The notes under the pieces were generated by a model that did not search any database, was not told the origin of the DNA, and worked only from the letters and a program-made list of their open reading frames with translations. From assembly GCA_947492745.1 (NCBI GenBank), contig CANLOE010000003.1, forward strand, positions 83,857-147,856: 64,000 nucleotides of DNA. Reading direction: 5' to 3'. The stretch comes from an uncultured Cyclobacteriaceae bacterium (lineage in GTDB: Bacteria; Bacteroidota; Bacteroidia; Cytophagales; Cyclobacteriaceae). Within the stretch, counting starts at the first letter, position 1; the number at the start of each line of letters is the position of its first letter. The position numbers and the translations under genes are program-made. Shown piece after piece: positions 10,820 through 24,300 of this stretch.

Positions 10820-11583
10820 GCTATCAGTCCATAAAGGTCCGGTTCGAAGAGCAAGTATGTTTTATACAATTGTACCGACCGGAAGCGAACAATACCATTA
10901 ACGACAGCTTATTGATGGAATGTACCGAGGTACTGAACCGTTGTGAAAAAGAAGCATCGGTGGTAGTGCTGGAAGGTTTGCCCGAAGTATTTTGTTTCGG
11001 GGCAGACTTCAAGGGTATGAGCGATAATCTGAACGATGATAACTATCAGGGGAGTAGTCCAGAGCCATTGTATGACCTCTGGATGAAATTTGCTACCGGT
11101 CCTTATGTGACGGTAGCTCATGTAAGGGGTAAGGCAAATGCCGGAGGAATGGGTTTCGTGGCGGCTTGTGATATCGTGTTGGCCGATCACACGGCCACCT
11201 TCAGTCTTTCGGAACTGCTTTTCGGGCTTTTGCCCGCTTGTGTCATGCCATTTCTCATCCGTAAGATAGGTTTTCAAAAAGCGCAATACCTAACCTTGAT
11301 GACCAGCCCCATAAAAGTGCAACAGGCACTGGAATACGGATTGGTCGATGCAGTGGGCGAAAAAAGTAGTGACTTATTGAGAAGGTATCTATTACGTCTT
11401 AAAAAATTACCCAAAGCAGGTATAGAACACCATAAGCGGTACATGCTGCAATTGGATGACTGCCTGGTAAAAGCCAAACCATTCGCCCTACGGGCCAATG
11501 AGGAAGTGTTTTCGAACACACACAACCTAGAATCCATAAGACTGTTTGTCGAAGAAGGCAAATTTCCTTGGGAAGCCAGATAA
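10816..11583 (+). CDS. Enoyl-CoA hydratase homologue ECH1 (beta-branch dehydratase)
   Basis: 255 aa from ATG 10816, which overlaps the HCS stop codon; an upstream GTG at 10807 is less likely. This is a crotonase-fold protein: FCFGADF and RGKANAGGMGF supply the oxyanion-hole segments, followed by FSLSELLFGLLP where an acidic catalytic residue is expected. In the HCS pathway ECH1 dehydrates the HMG-ACP product to a 3-methylglutaconyl-type intermediate. Gene order HCS-ECH1-ECH2 is the classical cassette order, and the sequence clearly differs from the ECH2 proteins, which carry SGGT and MQGHGIGGG. Only one copy is seen in the window. Confidence 0.92.
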   Translation: MSYQSIKVRFEEQVCFIQLYRPEANNTINDSLLMECTEVLNRCEKEASVVVLEGLPEVFCFGADFKGMSDNLNDDNYQGSSPEPLYDLWMKFATGPYVTVAHVRGKANAGGMGFVAACDIVLADHTATFSLSELLFGLLPACVMPFLIRKIGFQKAQYLTLMTSPIKVQQALEYGLVDAVGEKSSDLLRRYLLRLKKLPKAGIEHHKRYMLQLDDCLVKAKPFALRANEEVFSNTHNLESIRLFVEEGKFPWEAR

Positions 11584-11600
11584 GCTAAAATGTTAAGATA

Positions 11601-12359
11601 ATGAAAAATGATGTTGTCCTTTTAGAAGAGGTCGGTGATGGTATAGTGCAGATTACCATGCAGGACAAAGTACATAGAAACACTTTTTCCGATGACCTGA
11701 ACGCGGGTTTGATCAATGCTTTTGAGAATATAAAAGCCAATGAAACCGCTAAAGCCGTAATTCTTACGGGATATAGTAATTTCTTTTGCTCCGGCGGTAC
11801 ACAAGAAACACTACTGTCCATCTTTGAAGGAAAACAGAGGTTTACAGATGAGAACCTGTACAGCCTAGCTTTGGACTGTAAGGTTCCGGTAATATCGGCG
11901 ATGCAAGGACATGGTATCGGCGGAGGTTTTGTAATGGGACTCTTTGCTGACTTCGTAATACTGAGTAGGGAAAGTGTGTATACGACAAATTTCATGAAGT
12001 ATGGGTTTACCCCAGGCATGGGGGCCACTTACATACTGCCCAAGAAACTGGGCTTGAGTTTATCAGAAGAGATGATGTTATCCGCTCGTAATTACCGTGG
12101 AGGTGAGTTGAAGTCCAGAGGCATTCCTTTTCCCGTATTGAACCGAAACGAAGTACTGCCCTATGCCCATGATTTAGCGAAAGATTTAGCGGAAAAGCCC
12201 AGAAATGCCCTCATTACCCTGAAAGCCCATTTGGTAAGTGACCTGCGGGCCGAACTACAGAGCTGTATCGATAAAGAACTGCTCATGCATGAGGAAACAT
12301 TCCACGAACCGGAAGTGAAAGGACGAATTGAGAAATTATTTGGAAAAAACAAAATATAA
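11601..12359 (+). CDS. Enoyl-CoA hydratase homologue ECH2, copy 1 (beta-branch decarboxylase)
   Basis: 252 aa, crotonase fold, with the ECH2-type segments FFCSGGTQE, SAMQGHGIGGGFVMGLFADF and YGFTPGMGATY. ECH2 decarboxylates the 3-methylglutaconyl-ACP made by ECH1, leaving a beta-methyl branch with a double bond. It follows ECH1 by 17 bp and precedes PKS subunit 2 by 6 bp, so it is in the same transcription unit. It is strikingly similar to the second free-standing ECH2 at 46894-47646, including the C-terminal HEPEVK(G/D)RI stretch, and less similar to the ECH2 domain fused to PKS subunit 3. Confidence 0.93.
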   Translation: MKNDVVLLEEVGDGIVQITMQDKVHRNTFSDDLNAGLINAFENIKANETAKAVILTGYSNFFCSGGTQETLLSIFEGKQRFTDENLYSLALDCKVPVISAMQGHGIGGGFVMGLFADFVILSRESVYTTNFMKYGFTPGMGATYILPKKLGLSLSEEMMLSARNYRGGELKSRGIPFPVLNRNEVLPYAHDLAKDLAEKPRNALITLKAHLVSDLRAELQSCIDKELLMHEETFHEPEVKGRIEKLFGKNKI

Positions 12360-12365
12360 CTGAAA

Positions 12366-15300
12366 ATGAACCCACAGGAAATCTTCCGTTTGCTGAAGGC
12401 AGGAAACATTGGCCCGGACGTTGCCAAAAAGCAGTTGTTGTCCTTTGCCGAAAAAAAGGAGCAATCAACTGAAGGTAATCACCCTTCAGAAAAGCGACCA
12501 AATAATGTAGACATTGAGCAAAGGCACAAAGTAGATACTGTTCGGCCAAAGCCTGAAAAAGACTTGGATAACCGCATTGCCATCATCGGAATGTCAGGAC
12601 GCTACCCCGATGCCGGTCAGCTCGATCAGTATTGGAGTAATCTGGAACAAGGGCTAAACTCGATACGGGAAATTCCTCAATCGCGATGGGATATAAATGC
12701 CTACTATGATCCTGAACCCGGCAAAAAAGACAAAACCTACTGCAAGTCGCTGGGCGCTTTGGATAATATAGAAAGTTTTGATTCTCTGTTCTTTTCGATA
12801 TCTCCCGCAGAAGCCGAACTCATGGACCCACAGCATCGCATATTTATAGAGGAGAGCTATAAAGCGTTCGAAGATGCAGGGTACACAAAGAAAACACTGG
12901 ACAATGCCAACTGTGGGGTATATTTCGGTATTATGAGCGGCGAGTATGGTAAGGCATTGCATAAAAGTGGTTTTGGAGGAGAAGATGTAACGGGCGATAG
13001 CTATGCCATAGGTTCAGCACGCATCCCGTACTATCTCAACTTGAAAGGTCCTGCGATACCACTCGACACCGCATGCTCTTCTTCACTGGTCGGAACACAT
13101 CTTGCCTGCCAGGCACTGAAAAATGAGGAAATCGATATGGCACTAGTGGGTGGTGTCACGTTATACCTCACGCCAGAAATATACATAGGCATGTGTGGTG
13201 CCCGTATGCTCTCCCCAGAGGGACAGTGCAAGGCATTTGATAATAAAGCGAACGGTTTTGTGCCGGGAGAAGGTGCAGGTAGTATTGTATTGAAAAGGCT
13301 GGCAGATGCCGAAAGAGATGGCGATCATATCTATGGCCTCATCATAGGGTCCGGAATCAACCAAGACGGCAAGAGCAATGGCATCACGGCCCCCAACTTA
13401 GGTAGCCAGATAGCCTTGGAAAGAGAAGTGTACGAAAAGAACAATATAGATCCGGGGAGTATTTCCTACGTGGAGATGCACGGTACGGGCACAAAACTGG
13501 GAGACCCCATAGAACTGGAAGCTCTCTCGACTGTTTTTAAAGAAAAAACCACTAAAAAGAGGTATTGCGCAATAGGCTCCGTTAAAAGTAACATCGGCCA
13601 TATTTCTGCTGCGGCCGGTGTTGCCGGTATACACAAAGTGATGAAGGCAATGCAACATCAAAAGCTTGTACCTTCCCTCAACTTCGAAGAACCCAATGAA
13701 CATTTTGATTTTGCCGATTCGCCTTTTTATGTCAATACCGAACTAAAGGACTGGAATCACACATCAAAGCAGCCCAGACGGGCAGCCGTAAGCTCTTTTG
13801 GCTATAGCGGTACTAATGCCCACTTGGTATTAGAAGAATACCTGCCCAAGGAGAAAGCCATCGCTCCACCTCATAAAATAGAAAAACCCTTGTTATTTGT
13901 CCTGTCGGCACAAACAGATGAGCAGCTTCTTGAATACGCAGAGAAAATGGTAGGTCACTTGTCATCGACTACCGAGATGGACCTCATGGATTTGACCTAC
14001 ACGTCACAACTGGGCCGTGATGCCATGACATCACGATTGGCCATCGTAGCAAGCTCGAAAGAAGATATCATTAAAAAACTTTCCGCCTTTATTCATGGAA
14101 AACCGATGGAAGGCAGCTACAAAGGCAATCGAAAGAAGGATAAGAAAAAAGTAGCAGATTTTAAAGAGAACGGAGAGACGGATCGTCTGCTGGAAGGATG
14201 GCTGAAAACAAGAGATTATAATCCCTTAGGGGAGCTTTGGGCCTATGGTTTAGAGGTAGACTGGGAGTTGGGTTATACCGATACGGTCAGGCCCAAACGC
14301 ATGAGCCTACCCACATATCCTTTTTCAAAAGAGAAGCATTGGAAAAGCATCAATACAAAGCTCTTCGGTTCAGATCCTTCTGCTTTCCATAATGTGTCAT
14401 CATCGCAGCATCCGTTATTACATAAAAATGTATCCGGTATCGGAGGCATCTGCTTTGATTCGACTTTCTCTGCGCAGCATCCCCTTGTACAAGAAAATAC
14501 CCAAGGTCCGGCCAGTATGGACCAGAGCGTACTTTATCCCGAGATGGCCATATCAGCCCTGTATGAAGCCTCGAATCAAAATCGCCACTTCTATTTCAAA
14601 GATCTCCTGTGGGGAAAACCCACTCCAACCAATGGAGAGGAAGTAAAGCTCAAAACCAAGATATTCCTAGAGGAAAACCATAATGTCGCCTGTGAGGTAA
14701 CCAAAGTCAGTGATGAGAAAGAGGTCGTTTGCTACCAGAACCGGGCAGTAGAGACTGAAAAAACCGTTCCCGAAAAAGTCGATCTAAAAGTATTGCGCAA
14801 AGGCTTTAGCGAAAAAACAATTACCAAAGAAGCGCTCAACGGTACCGGAACCCTCCCGCCCCACACCGAAAAAATATATTGGGACCAAGACAAGGTATTG
14901 GTAGATGTTATGTTACCACCTACTTCGCAAGAAGAGGGCAGGCATAAGTTTTACCTTCATCCAATCGCACTTAGGGCCGCTATACATTCGCTGAAGTGGA
15001 TAGCACAGATAGAAGAAGATGCCTGTCCCATACCCGTATCGGCAGAACGTGTAGAGGTATTTGCTGCCTGTACATCAAGTGTCTGCTTGTTACTGCACTA
15101 TGATGTGCAAGACGGGACATCGGGAAACAATGGTCATAAAATCGATATTGATATTTACAATGATCAAGGCGATAAAACCCTACAGATAAAAGGACTCAAA
15201 CTGATCATCCCGGACAGTACATCGCAAGCGGACGAGGCTACGATGGACGTGTACCACTGGAAACCTATATGGAAGGAATCTATCTCAGCTGAGCCAACAG

Positions 15301-18300
15301 GGGTAATGGATACAACCAGAAGAGAAGTACTGCTGCTGGGACAGGAAGAAGGACTGCTTCACACATTCAGAGAAACTATATTGGCATCAAATATAGCCCA
15401 TGTCCATATCATTTGTACAGCACGGATTGCCATAGAGCAGATGTTCACCGAAGTGTATGGGTACATTCGCAGATCATTGAAAGAACTATCAGGTAGCTCT
15501 GTGCTATTGCAAGTGGGTATGCCCATCCAGCACGACAGCGATACAATGTATACTGCTTTGGCCGGCATGCTACGGACGGCACACCTGGAAAATCCGAGGT
15601 TTATGTTTCAGCTGATAGAAATGGACCTGAAAGATAACAAACCTGAGGAAGTTGCAAAAATACTGAATAAAAGCAGTACACAGCTCTTCAACAATCACAT
15701 ACGCTATGAGAATGCTACGGGCTATGAGAAGCAGTGGGAGAAACTAAGTAATAAAAGGGAGCCGTTTCCGGTAGCAAAGGCAACGTTACCATGGAAAGAT
15801 GGAGGTGTATACCTGATAACGGGCGGCTTGGGTGGCCTAGGAGTTACTTTTACCAGCGAAATAGTCCGACATACCCAAAAAGCAACCATTATACTGACAG
15901 GTCGTTCGCCCTTGACCAGTTCGAAACAGTATCTACTGGATACAATAACTATCAAAAACGCCCATGTGGAATACTATCAAGTAGATGTAAACAATGAGGG
16001 CGAAGTACGTACATTGTTTACTACGATTACAGAAAAGTATGGCAGTCTGAGCGGTATTGTGCATGGCGCAGGAGTAAAAAAAGACAATTATATACTCCAT
16101 AAAGAGCAAGAGGAGTTCGTGGAAGTACTATCCCCCAAAATAGTTGGCACCTTGAATGTAGACAAATGCAGTCAGCATATGGCATTGGATTTTTTCTTGA
16201 TGTTTTCCTCGATTGCAGGTGCTATTGGCAACCTCGGACAAGCAGATTACGCTACCGGAAATGCCTTTATGGACAGTTTTGCCCCATACCGCAATCGATT
16301 GGTCGATCAAGGTCAGCGTCAGGGACATACCTTATCTATCAACTGGCCATTATGGGCCGAAGGTGGAGGCATGCTAATCGATGAAGCTACGGCGGAAATA
16401 TTACTGGAGGACGGGATTGTGGCATTGACACTACCCGAAGGACTTGATGCTTTTTATAGGGCCTATGCTTCCGGAGAAAGTCAGGTATTGGTGTTGAAAG
16501 GCAGACTCGACAAATTGAGTCAATTCATGGCCAGTAAAAATAATGGTAGTGTAAAACAAGTATCGACACACCCCGAACCAACTCAAAACAATGACGAAGA
16601 ACTTAGAGAGAAGACATTACAACAGCTCAAAGAGCTGTTTGGTAGTGTCGTGAAAATGCCGGCCTCGGCATTTGATGCAGAAGAACACTTTGAGCATTAT
16701 GGAATAGACTCCATCATGGTTACCAAGTTGAACCATCGCTTGTCCACTATTTTCAGGGAGCTTTCCAAAACGGTGTTTTATGAATGCCTTAGTTTTCAAT
16801 CACTGGCCGATTATTTGATCAAGGCCCATTATGATGAATGCATACAATGGGTAGGGCTGGAGATGGAGCAAGGTAATGCGTCGAAAAACGTTACTGTACA
16901 GCAAGAAGGTGAACGGACACATTTCCCTGAATTGCCTTCATTTAAGTCACAAAAAGGAGGGGTACACTTCGCTAATAGCCTACATCGCCACCCTGAGACA
17001 GGCAGTAGAGAACCGATGGCTATCATAGGCATGTCGGGGCGGTATCCCCAAGCTCGAAATCTCAATGACTATTGGGAAAACCTGAAATCAGGTAAAGATT
17101 GTATCATAGAAATACCTGAAGACCGATGGGATATAGCAGGCTTTTTCGAACCGGACCGGCAGCGTGCCGGAGACCAGGGCAAAAGCTATAGTAAATGGGG
17201 TGGCTTTATAGAAGGACATACTGAATTCGACCCATTGTTTTTTAATATCTCACCGGGAGATACCATGAATATTGACCCCCAAGAGCGCTTGTTCATGATG
17301 GCCTGCTGGGAGGCTATGGAAGATGCCGGTTATACAAAAGAACGGCTACGAACAGCCCATAGTGGCCGCGTAGGTGTATTTGCGGGTATTACCAAAACAG
17401 GTTTTGAACTCTATGGAGCGGACGGTACCATCGATGATAATGACTTTCGGCCCAGAACCTCCTTTGGCTCACTGGTCAATCGAGTTTCCTATTTTCTGAA
17501 CTTAAATGGTCCAAGTATACCTGTGGATACCATGTGCTCCTCATCACTTACGGCCATCCATTTGGCCTGTGAGAGCCTCTACCGTGGCGAATGCGAAATG
17601 GTCATCGCCGGAGGGGTCAACTTATACCTTCATGAGTCATCCTATACCGGTTTGAGTGGCCTTCAGATGCTTTCCCCTAAGGGGCGTTGCAGTAGTTTTG
17701 GGGAGGGAGGCGATGGTTTCGTGCCCGGTGAAGGTGTCGGCACTGTAATTCTAAAACCTTTGTCCAAAGCTTTGGAGGATAATGATAATATTCAAGCACT
17801 GATACGAGGAACAAATACGAACCATGGAGGCAAAACCAACGGGTATACCGTTCCTAACCCAAATGCACAAGCCGAATTGATTCGAGATACCTTGGACAGG
17901 GCAGGCGTGGACGCGCGCACGGTCAGCTATGTGGAAGCACACGGTACAGGTACATCACTGGGCGACCCTATAGAGATTACAGGGCTCAAGTTAGCCTATG
18001 AGAAAGATACCGAAGAGAAACAATACTGCGCCATTGGTTCGGTAAAGTCAAATATCGGACATCTGGAGGCTGCTGCCGGTATTGCAGGTCTGACTAAAAT
18101 CGTATTGCAAATGAAGCACGGACAACTGGTGCCCAGTTTGCACGCACAATCGCTGAACGCCAATATCAATTTTGAGAAAACACCATTTAAACTACAACAG
18201 GGCATTTCTTCATGGGAAAAGCCGACCATAATTAAAGAAGGCAAAGAATGGGAGTGCCCAAGAATAGCCAGCCTTTCTTCCTTCGGAGCCGGTGGTGCCA

Positions 18301-21300
18301 ATGCACATATCATCGTGGAAGAATACGAAAATAAGATAGCTCCGCAGCTCTCCGTGTCAAAAGACAACCCTGCGATAATTGTTCTATCGGCTCTGGATTA
18401 CTCAGCCCTCATTCGAAAAGCAGACCAGTTAATGGATTGGATAGCTAATGAGACATTTTCCGAAACGGATCTTATGCGCATGGCCTATACACTACAGGTA
18501 GGCAGGGAAGCTATGGAGGACCGTTTGGCCATGATCGTATCCAGTAGAAATGATCTCGAACAGAAACTGCACGCCTTTATTACAGGGAAAAAGGGCGAAG
18601 AGGGGGTTTTCATAGGTAACCGTCAGAAAAGCAAGGAATTTCAGTCCTTGTTCAATACGGACACTGAGCTTATGGAGGCTTTCGACAAATGGATCCTGAA
18701 AAAGAAATACGATAAGTTATTACCACTATGGGTAAGCGGCATTTCTTTTGATTGGAAAAAGCTCTATCCGGAAACACCGCGCATGATTAGTCTACCGGCG
18801 TATCCATTTGCGAAGGAAAAGTACTGGCCGAAAGTATCGGACAGGCCGAAAAAAAATCGTAATACAGGGATACACCCACTCCTTCATAGCAATACTTCGG
18901 ATTTCTTTTCTCAAAGATTTACTTCCGAGTTTTCCGGAGATGAATTTTTTCTGGCCGGTCATGTGGTGAATGGTAAAAAGGTGCTGCCCGGGGTAGCCTA
19001 CATCGAGATGGCAATTACTGCTGCAAAGCTGGCCATGGGAGAGAATGTGGATAACCCGAACCTGTCACTGAGCAATGTCGCATGGGCACAGCCGATTGTC
19101 ATGGACGATGGCAAAAAGCAGGTGAATATCGAGTTACTTCCCGATGAGGCAGGTTTGATACACTATGAAATCTATACGGAAGATGAGGAAGGGATAAAAC
19201 TAACGCATAGTAGTGGGGACCTGTTAAATGGTGATGCCCCAGATAAAGCAGTACTGGACATCGAAGCCATCAAGAAGAGGTGTGATCACAGAATCATCGG
19301 CAAGGCGGATTGTTATCGGTTGTTCACAGCGCTGGGTATGGAGTATGGAGAAGGGCATCAAGCAGTAGAGGCCATTTATGTAGGAGATGGAGAGGCTGTT
19401 TCGAAGCTCAGATTACCGGCTTCCTTAGGTAGGTCATTTTCGGATTTCACACTTCACCCTAGTCTGATGGATGCTGCTTTCCAGTCCTTGTTGGGGCTAG
19501 TGGCCGAAGGACAGGCCGAGCTTTTACTGCCTTTTGCAATAGATAGCCTCAAGATATATGGAAAATGCACGCAGGATATGTGGGCCTACATTCGCAATTG
19601 CTCGGATAGCATCGAAAAAAACGATACCCGAAAGGTCGATATCGATCTATGCGATGCACAGGGAAGCGTATGTGTGAAAATTCAGGGCCTAACTTCCCGA
19701 GTACTCCAAACGCCTATGATGGAGGAGAATGAAGAAGGACAGGTATTACTTTATCCTGTATGGCAGGAAAAACCCCATAATAGTACATTACAATCACAAG
19801 CTTATGCTTTCCATAAAGTCATTTTGTGCGGACTTTCACCTAGTACCGGTGAGGAACTGGTGGCCCTAATGGAGGGGACTGATATTGTCAACTTGGCGAT
19901 AAATGACACAGATAAGGATATTGAATATCAGTATTTTGCCGAAAACGTGTTTACAGAAGTGAAAAAACTTATGGCGCGCAGATTCAATGGCAACAGCATG
20001 GTCCAAATAGTGGTGCCTGCGGATAGACCGTGGCTGAAAGGACTGTCCGGATTGATCAAAGTAGCTCATCAAGAAAACCCCGGTTTTTATAGTCAATTGA
20101 TCATCGTACCCAAAGTGGAAGCGCCCATACCATTATCGGTAAAGCTGTACGATAACTGTAGTTATTTGGATAACATCCAAGTGAGCTATCAGAATACAAA
20201 GCGAGAGGTGCTATGCTGGCAAGAACTGAGTAATGATACCGAAGAGCTGGCTCCTTCGCTTTGGAAAGAAGGTCATGTCTATCTGATCACAGGAGGAGCA
20301 GGCGGCATTGGAAGACTGATCGCGAACGATATCATATCCAACTCTTCCGGGATAACCGTGGTACTGACCGGGCGTTCGGTACTCTCGGAAACAGCAACAG
20401 AGCAACTGGAAAAACAGTTGCCCAATGGGTCCGGAATCGTATACTATCAGGCTGATGTTTCGGATAAGGGAATGGTACAGGGACTACTAAAGTATATAGA
20501 AGCAGAACATGGCCATCTGAAAGGGATAATACATGGTGCCGGAGTCATCCGCGATAATTTTATCCTGAAGAAAAATATAAGGGAATTGAATGCCGTAATG
20601 AAACCCAAGGTACGCGGTCTACATGTGCTGGACCAAGAATCCAAGCACTTGGGACTTGACTTCTTCGTGATGTTTTCCGCTGGTGCTGCCGTACTGGGAA
20701 ATATAGGGCAAGCTGACTACGCTATGGGCAATGCCTTTATGGATAGCTACGCCCAATATAGAAACGAACTGGTCGAGAAGAATCAGCGCAATGGCTACAC
20801 GCTTTCGATCAACTGGCCCTTATGGAAAGAAGGCGGTATGAAAATAGATACTTCTTTTGAGAAAGCAATAGAGCAAAATACAGGAATGAAAGCCATAAAG
20901 ACGGACAAAGGCATCAATGCTTTTTACAAAAGCCTATCCACCGGAAAGACGCAGATTATCGTGTTGGAAGGTAATCTGACAAGAATAAGGAAACTGTTGC
21001 TCTATAAACAGGAGCTTGAAACACAGCGCAAAAATAGAATAGAACAGGGTGAAACAAAGCCCGCGGCTACGCATCATCGGATGGCGGAGGACATAGAAGA
21101 GAAAACCATCGACTATATGAAAAGATTGTTCTCAAAACCGCTGAAACTCGCCGAAAACCGCATCCAGCCCGACACCGAATTTGAAAGGTATGGCATCGAT
21201 TCCATCAAAATCATTAAGATGACGGGCCTCTTGGAAGAGAAGTTCGGTTCATTGCCCAAGACACTCTTCTTTGAGTACCAAAGTCTGCGAGAGCTTTCCC

Positions 21301-24300
21301 GTTACTTTATAGATAGGTATCACGATAAGTTAAATAGTTTGATGGACCTGAACGGTGATGCGGACCTACCTGAGGGAAGGGTGACGGACAATGGTACCAC
21401 TAGGAGTGAAACGGAGAGGCATAGAACAAATGGCGAATTTACAAACCGCTTTATGCCCACACCCAAAGTAAAAACAGCTATAAGTGAAAAACAGCGTACG
21501 GAAAAGGAAGATATCGCTATTATAGGGCTTTCAGGTCAATACCCGCAATCAGAGGATATCCATGAGTTTTGGAAGAACTTGGAGCAGGGCAAAGATTGTA
21601 TCACGGAAATACCATCGGATAGGTGGGACCATGATGATTACTATGCCCCCGATAAGGATGCCAAAGGGAAGATATATACCAAATGGGGCGGTTTCCTCAA
21701 AGACATCAAAGCATTTGACCCCTTGTTTTTCAATATATCCCCAAGGGATGCCAAAACGATGGATCCGCAAGAGCGTCTGTTCATGCAGTCGGCCTACGAG
21801 ACCATGGAAGATGCCGGTTACACACGGACTACGCTTAGTAAAAGCGGAAACGTGGGAGTATATGTAGGGGTGATGTATGGCGACTACCAGTTGTACGGTG
21901 TGGAAGAAACGATGCGCGGCAATGCCCTGGCCATCTCCAGTAATCCAGCATCCATCGCTAATCGTGTATCTTATTTCTGCAACTTTCATGGACCGAGTAT
22001 TGCATTGGATACGATGTGCTCTTCTTCATTGACGACACTGCACCTGGCCTGTCAAAGTCTACAACTGGGAGAATGTGAAGTAGCACTGGCCGGCGGTGTC
22101 AATGCCTCCGTACACCCCAATAAATATTTACTACTGAGCCAAGGCAAATTTGCCTCCAGCAAAGGGCGTTGTGAAAGCTTTGGTGAGGGCGGTGATGGCT
22201 ATGTTCCCGGAGAGGGTGTCGGTGCGGTATTGCTCAAACCATTATCAAGGGCAATCGCTGACGGGGACCATATTTACGGTGTGGTAAAAGGTTCTGCTAT
22301 CAATCATGGAGGAAAAACGAATGGGTATACCATGCCAAACCCCAAAGCGCAAGCAGCAGTCATCGAACGTGCTTTCGAAAACTCAAATGTCGATCCGCGT
22401 ACCATTAGTTATATAGAAGCACATGGTACAGGGACTTCTTTGGGTGACCCTATAGAAATCGCTGGCCTACAGAAAGCCTTTGAGAAATATACGAAAGATA
22501 AGCAGTTCTGCGTCATCGGTTCATCAAAATCGAATATAGGCCATTGTGAGAGTGCAGCGGGCATAGGTGGTATCACGAAAGTGTTATTGCAGATGCAGTA
22601 TAGAAAGCTTGTTCCCTCCTTGCACTCGGACATTTTGAATCCGAACATCAACTTCGAAGAAAGCCCATTTGTAGTACAACAAAACTTATCCGAATGGAAA
22701 CGCCCGAAGTTGAATATAAAGGGGCAGGAAAAAGAATATCCTCGAATAGCCGGTATATCCTCATTTGGAGCCGGTGGGGCCAACGCTCATGTTATCATCG
22801 AAGAGTATGTGCCACCAGTGGAACAACCCACGGCTACCCCGCCCGTTACGCAAGAGCATGCCATACTATTGTCCGCAAAGAACAAAGTGAGGCTGGGAGA
22901 AAAAGTGGCTCAACTTGAAAAAGCCCTGAACAGGGACGTTTACACCACCGAAAGCCTCTCAGCGGTGGCCTATACATTACAGATAGGTAGGGAAAGCATG
23001 GCAGAGCGATTGGGTTTTGTGGTCAGGTCAAAAGAAGAACTATTAGCTCAATTGAAACGCTACCTCCAAGGAGGAGATAGCGAAAACCTATGGAGAGGGA
23101 GCTTTGATGAAGGTGCCGGGCATGATTTGCCCTTGGACAACGGAGCAGCACTGACTACAGCGCAGTATATTGCCGATAAAGACCTAAAAAGCCTCATAAA
23201 GTATTGGGTAGGAGGACAGGATATCGATTGGGCAAAACTGTATAAAGGAACAGAACCAAAAAGGATCAGTCTACCGACTTATCCTTTTGCCAAGGACCAT
23301 TACTGGATACCTGCTAAAGAAAGACCGACAAGTACTCCTGCCATAGAGTCCTTGGACAAGCCAAAAACAAAACTTGCCTCGGCCGATGATGGGAATAGCT
23401 CATCGGAAGAGATGACTAAAGAGCTATTGGAAAAAGCATCAGGAATACAGCAAATCCAATTGAAAGACGTGCTGGATACTTTGCCTAAAGAGGAGAAAGA
23501 CCATAGAACCGGCAGTAATGGAGTGAAGCCTTTGAATACTGAGGGCGGACATCAACGCAGTCAATCGGAGCCTCTGAGAGTATCAAAAAGAAAGTCAACA
23601 ACAAAAGGGACATCAAATAAGCTATCAAAATCCACAGTTCAGCAAGAATTGAAAAAAGACCTGTCCATGTTACTTCAAATGAACGAAAACGACATTGGTC
23701 CTGATACGGCATTTATAGACTTGGGACTGGACTCCATAGTAGCTATGGAGTGGGTAAAACAAATCAATGCGCGCTATGATATTCTACTGAAAGCCACTAA
23801 AATCTATGATTATCCCAACATCAGTGAGTTATCCGTATTTATCCATGAAGAACTACCGGCAACAGTTGCCGATAATTTAAGTACACTTCTGGAGAGTAGC
23901 TTTGATGAGTGCCTAGAGGATCAAATTGAGATACTACCTACTACTGAAGTAGTGCCCATATCCCATCAAAGTGAGGTGGCGGTTGCTTCCGGGGCATCGG
24001 TAAGGGAAGAAGCCAAGACCAGAGTATCGAGACAGGAAGTTCAGGAGGACTTAAAACAAGGGCTGGCAGAACTCCTTCAGATAACAGGTAGTGATATCGG
24101 TCTGGACACACAGTTCATCGATCTTGGACTTGACTCGATCGTGTCGATGGAGTGGGTGAAGCAAATCAACAGCACCTACACTATTAAGATAAAGGCCACC
24201 AAAATCTATGACTATTCCAATATCCGTAAATTATCGACATACATAGAAACACTGATGTCGACGATTGAAAAGGAAACTACCGAAAAAGTATCTTCGGGTG

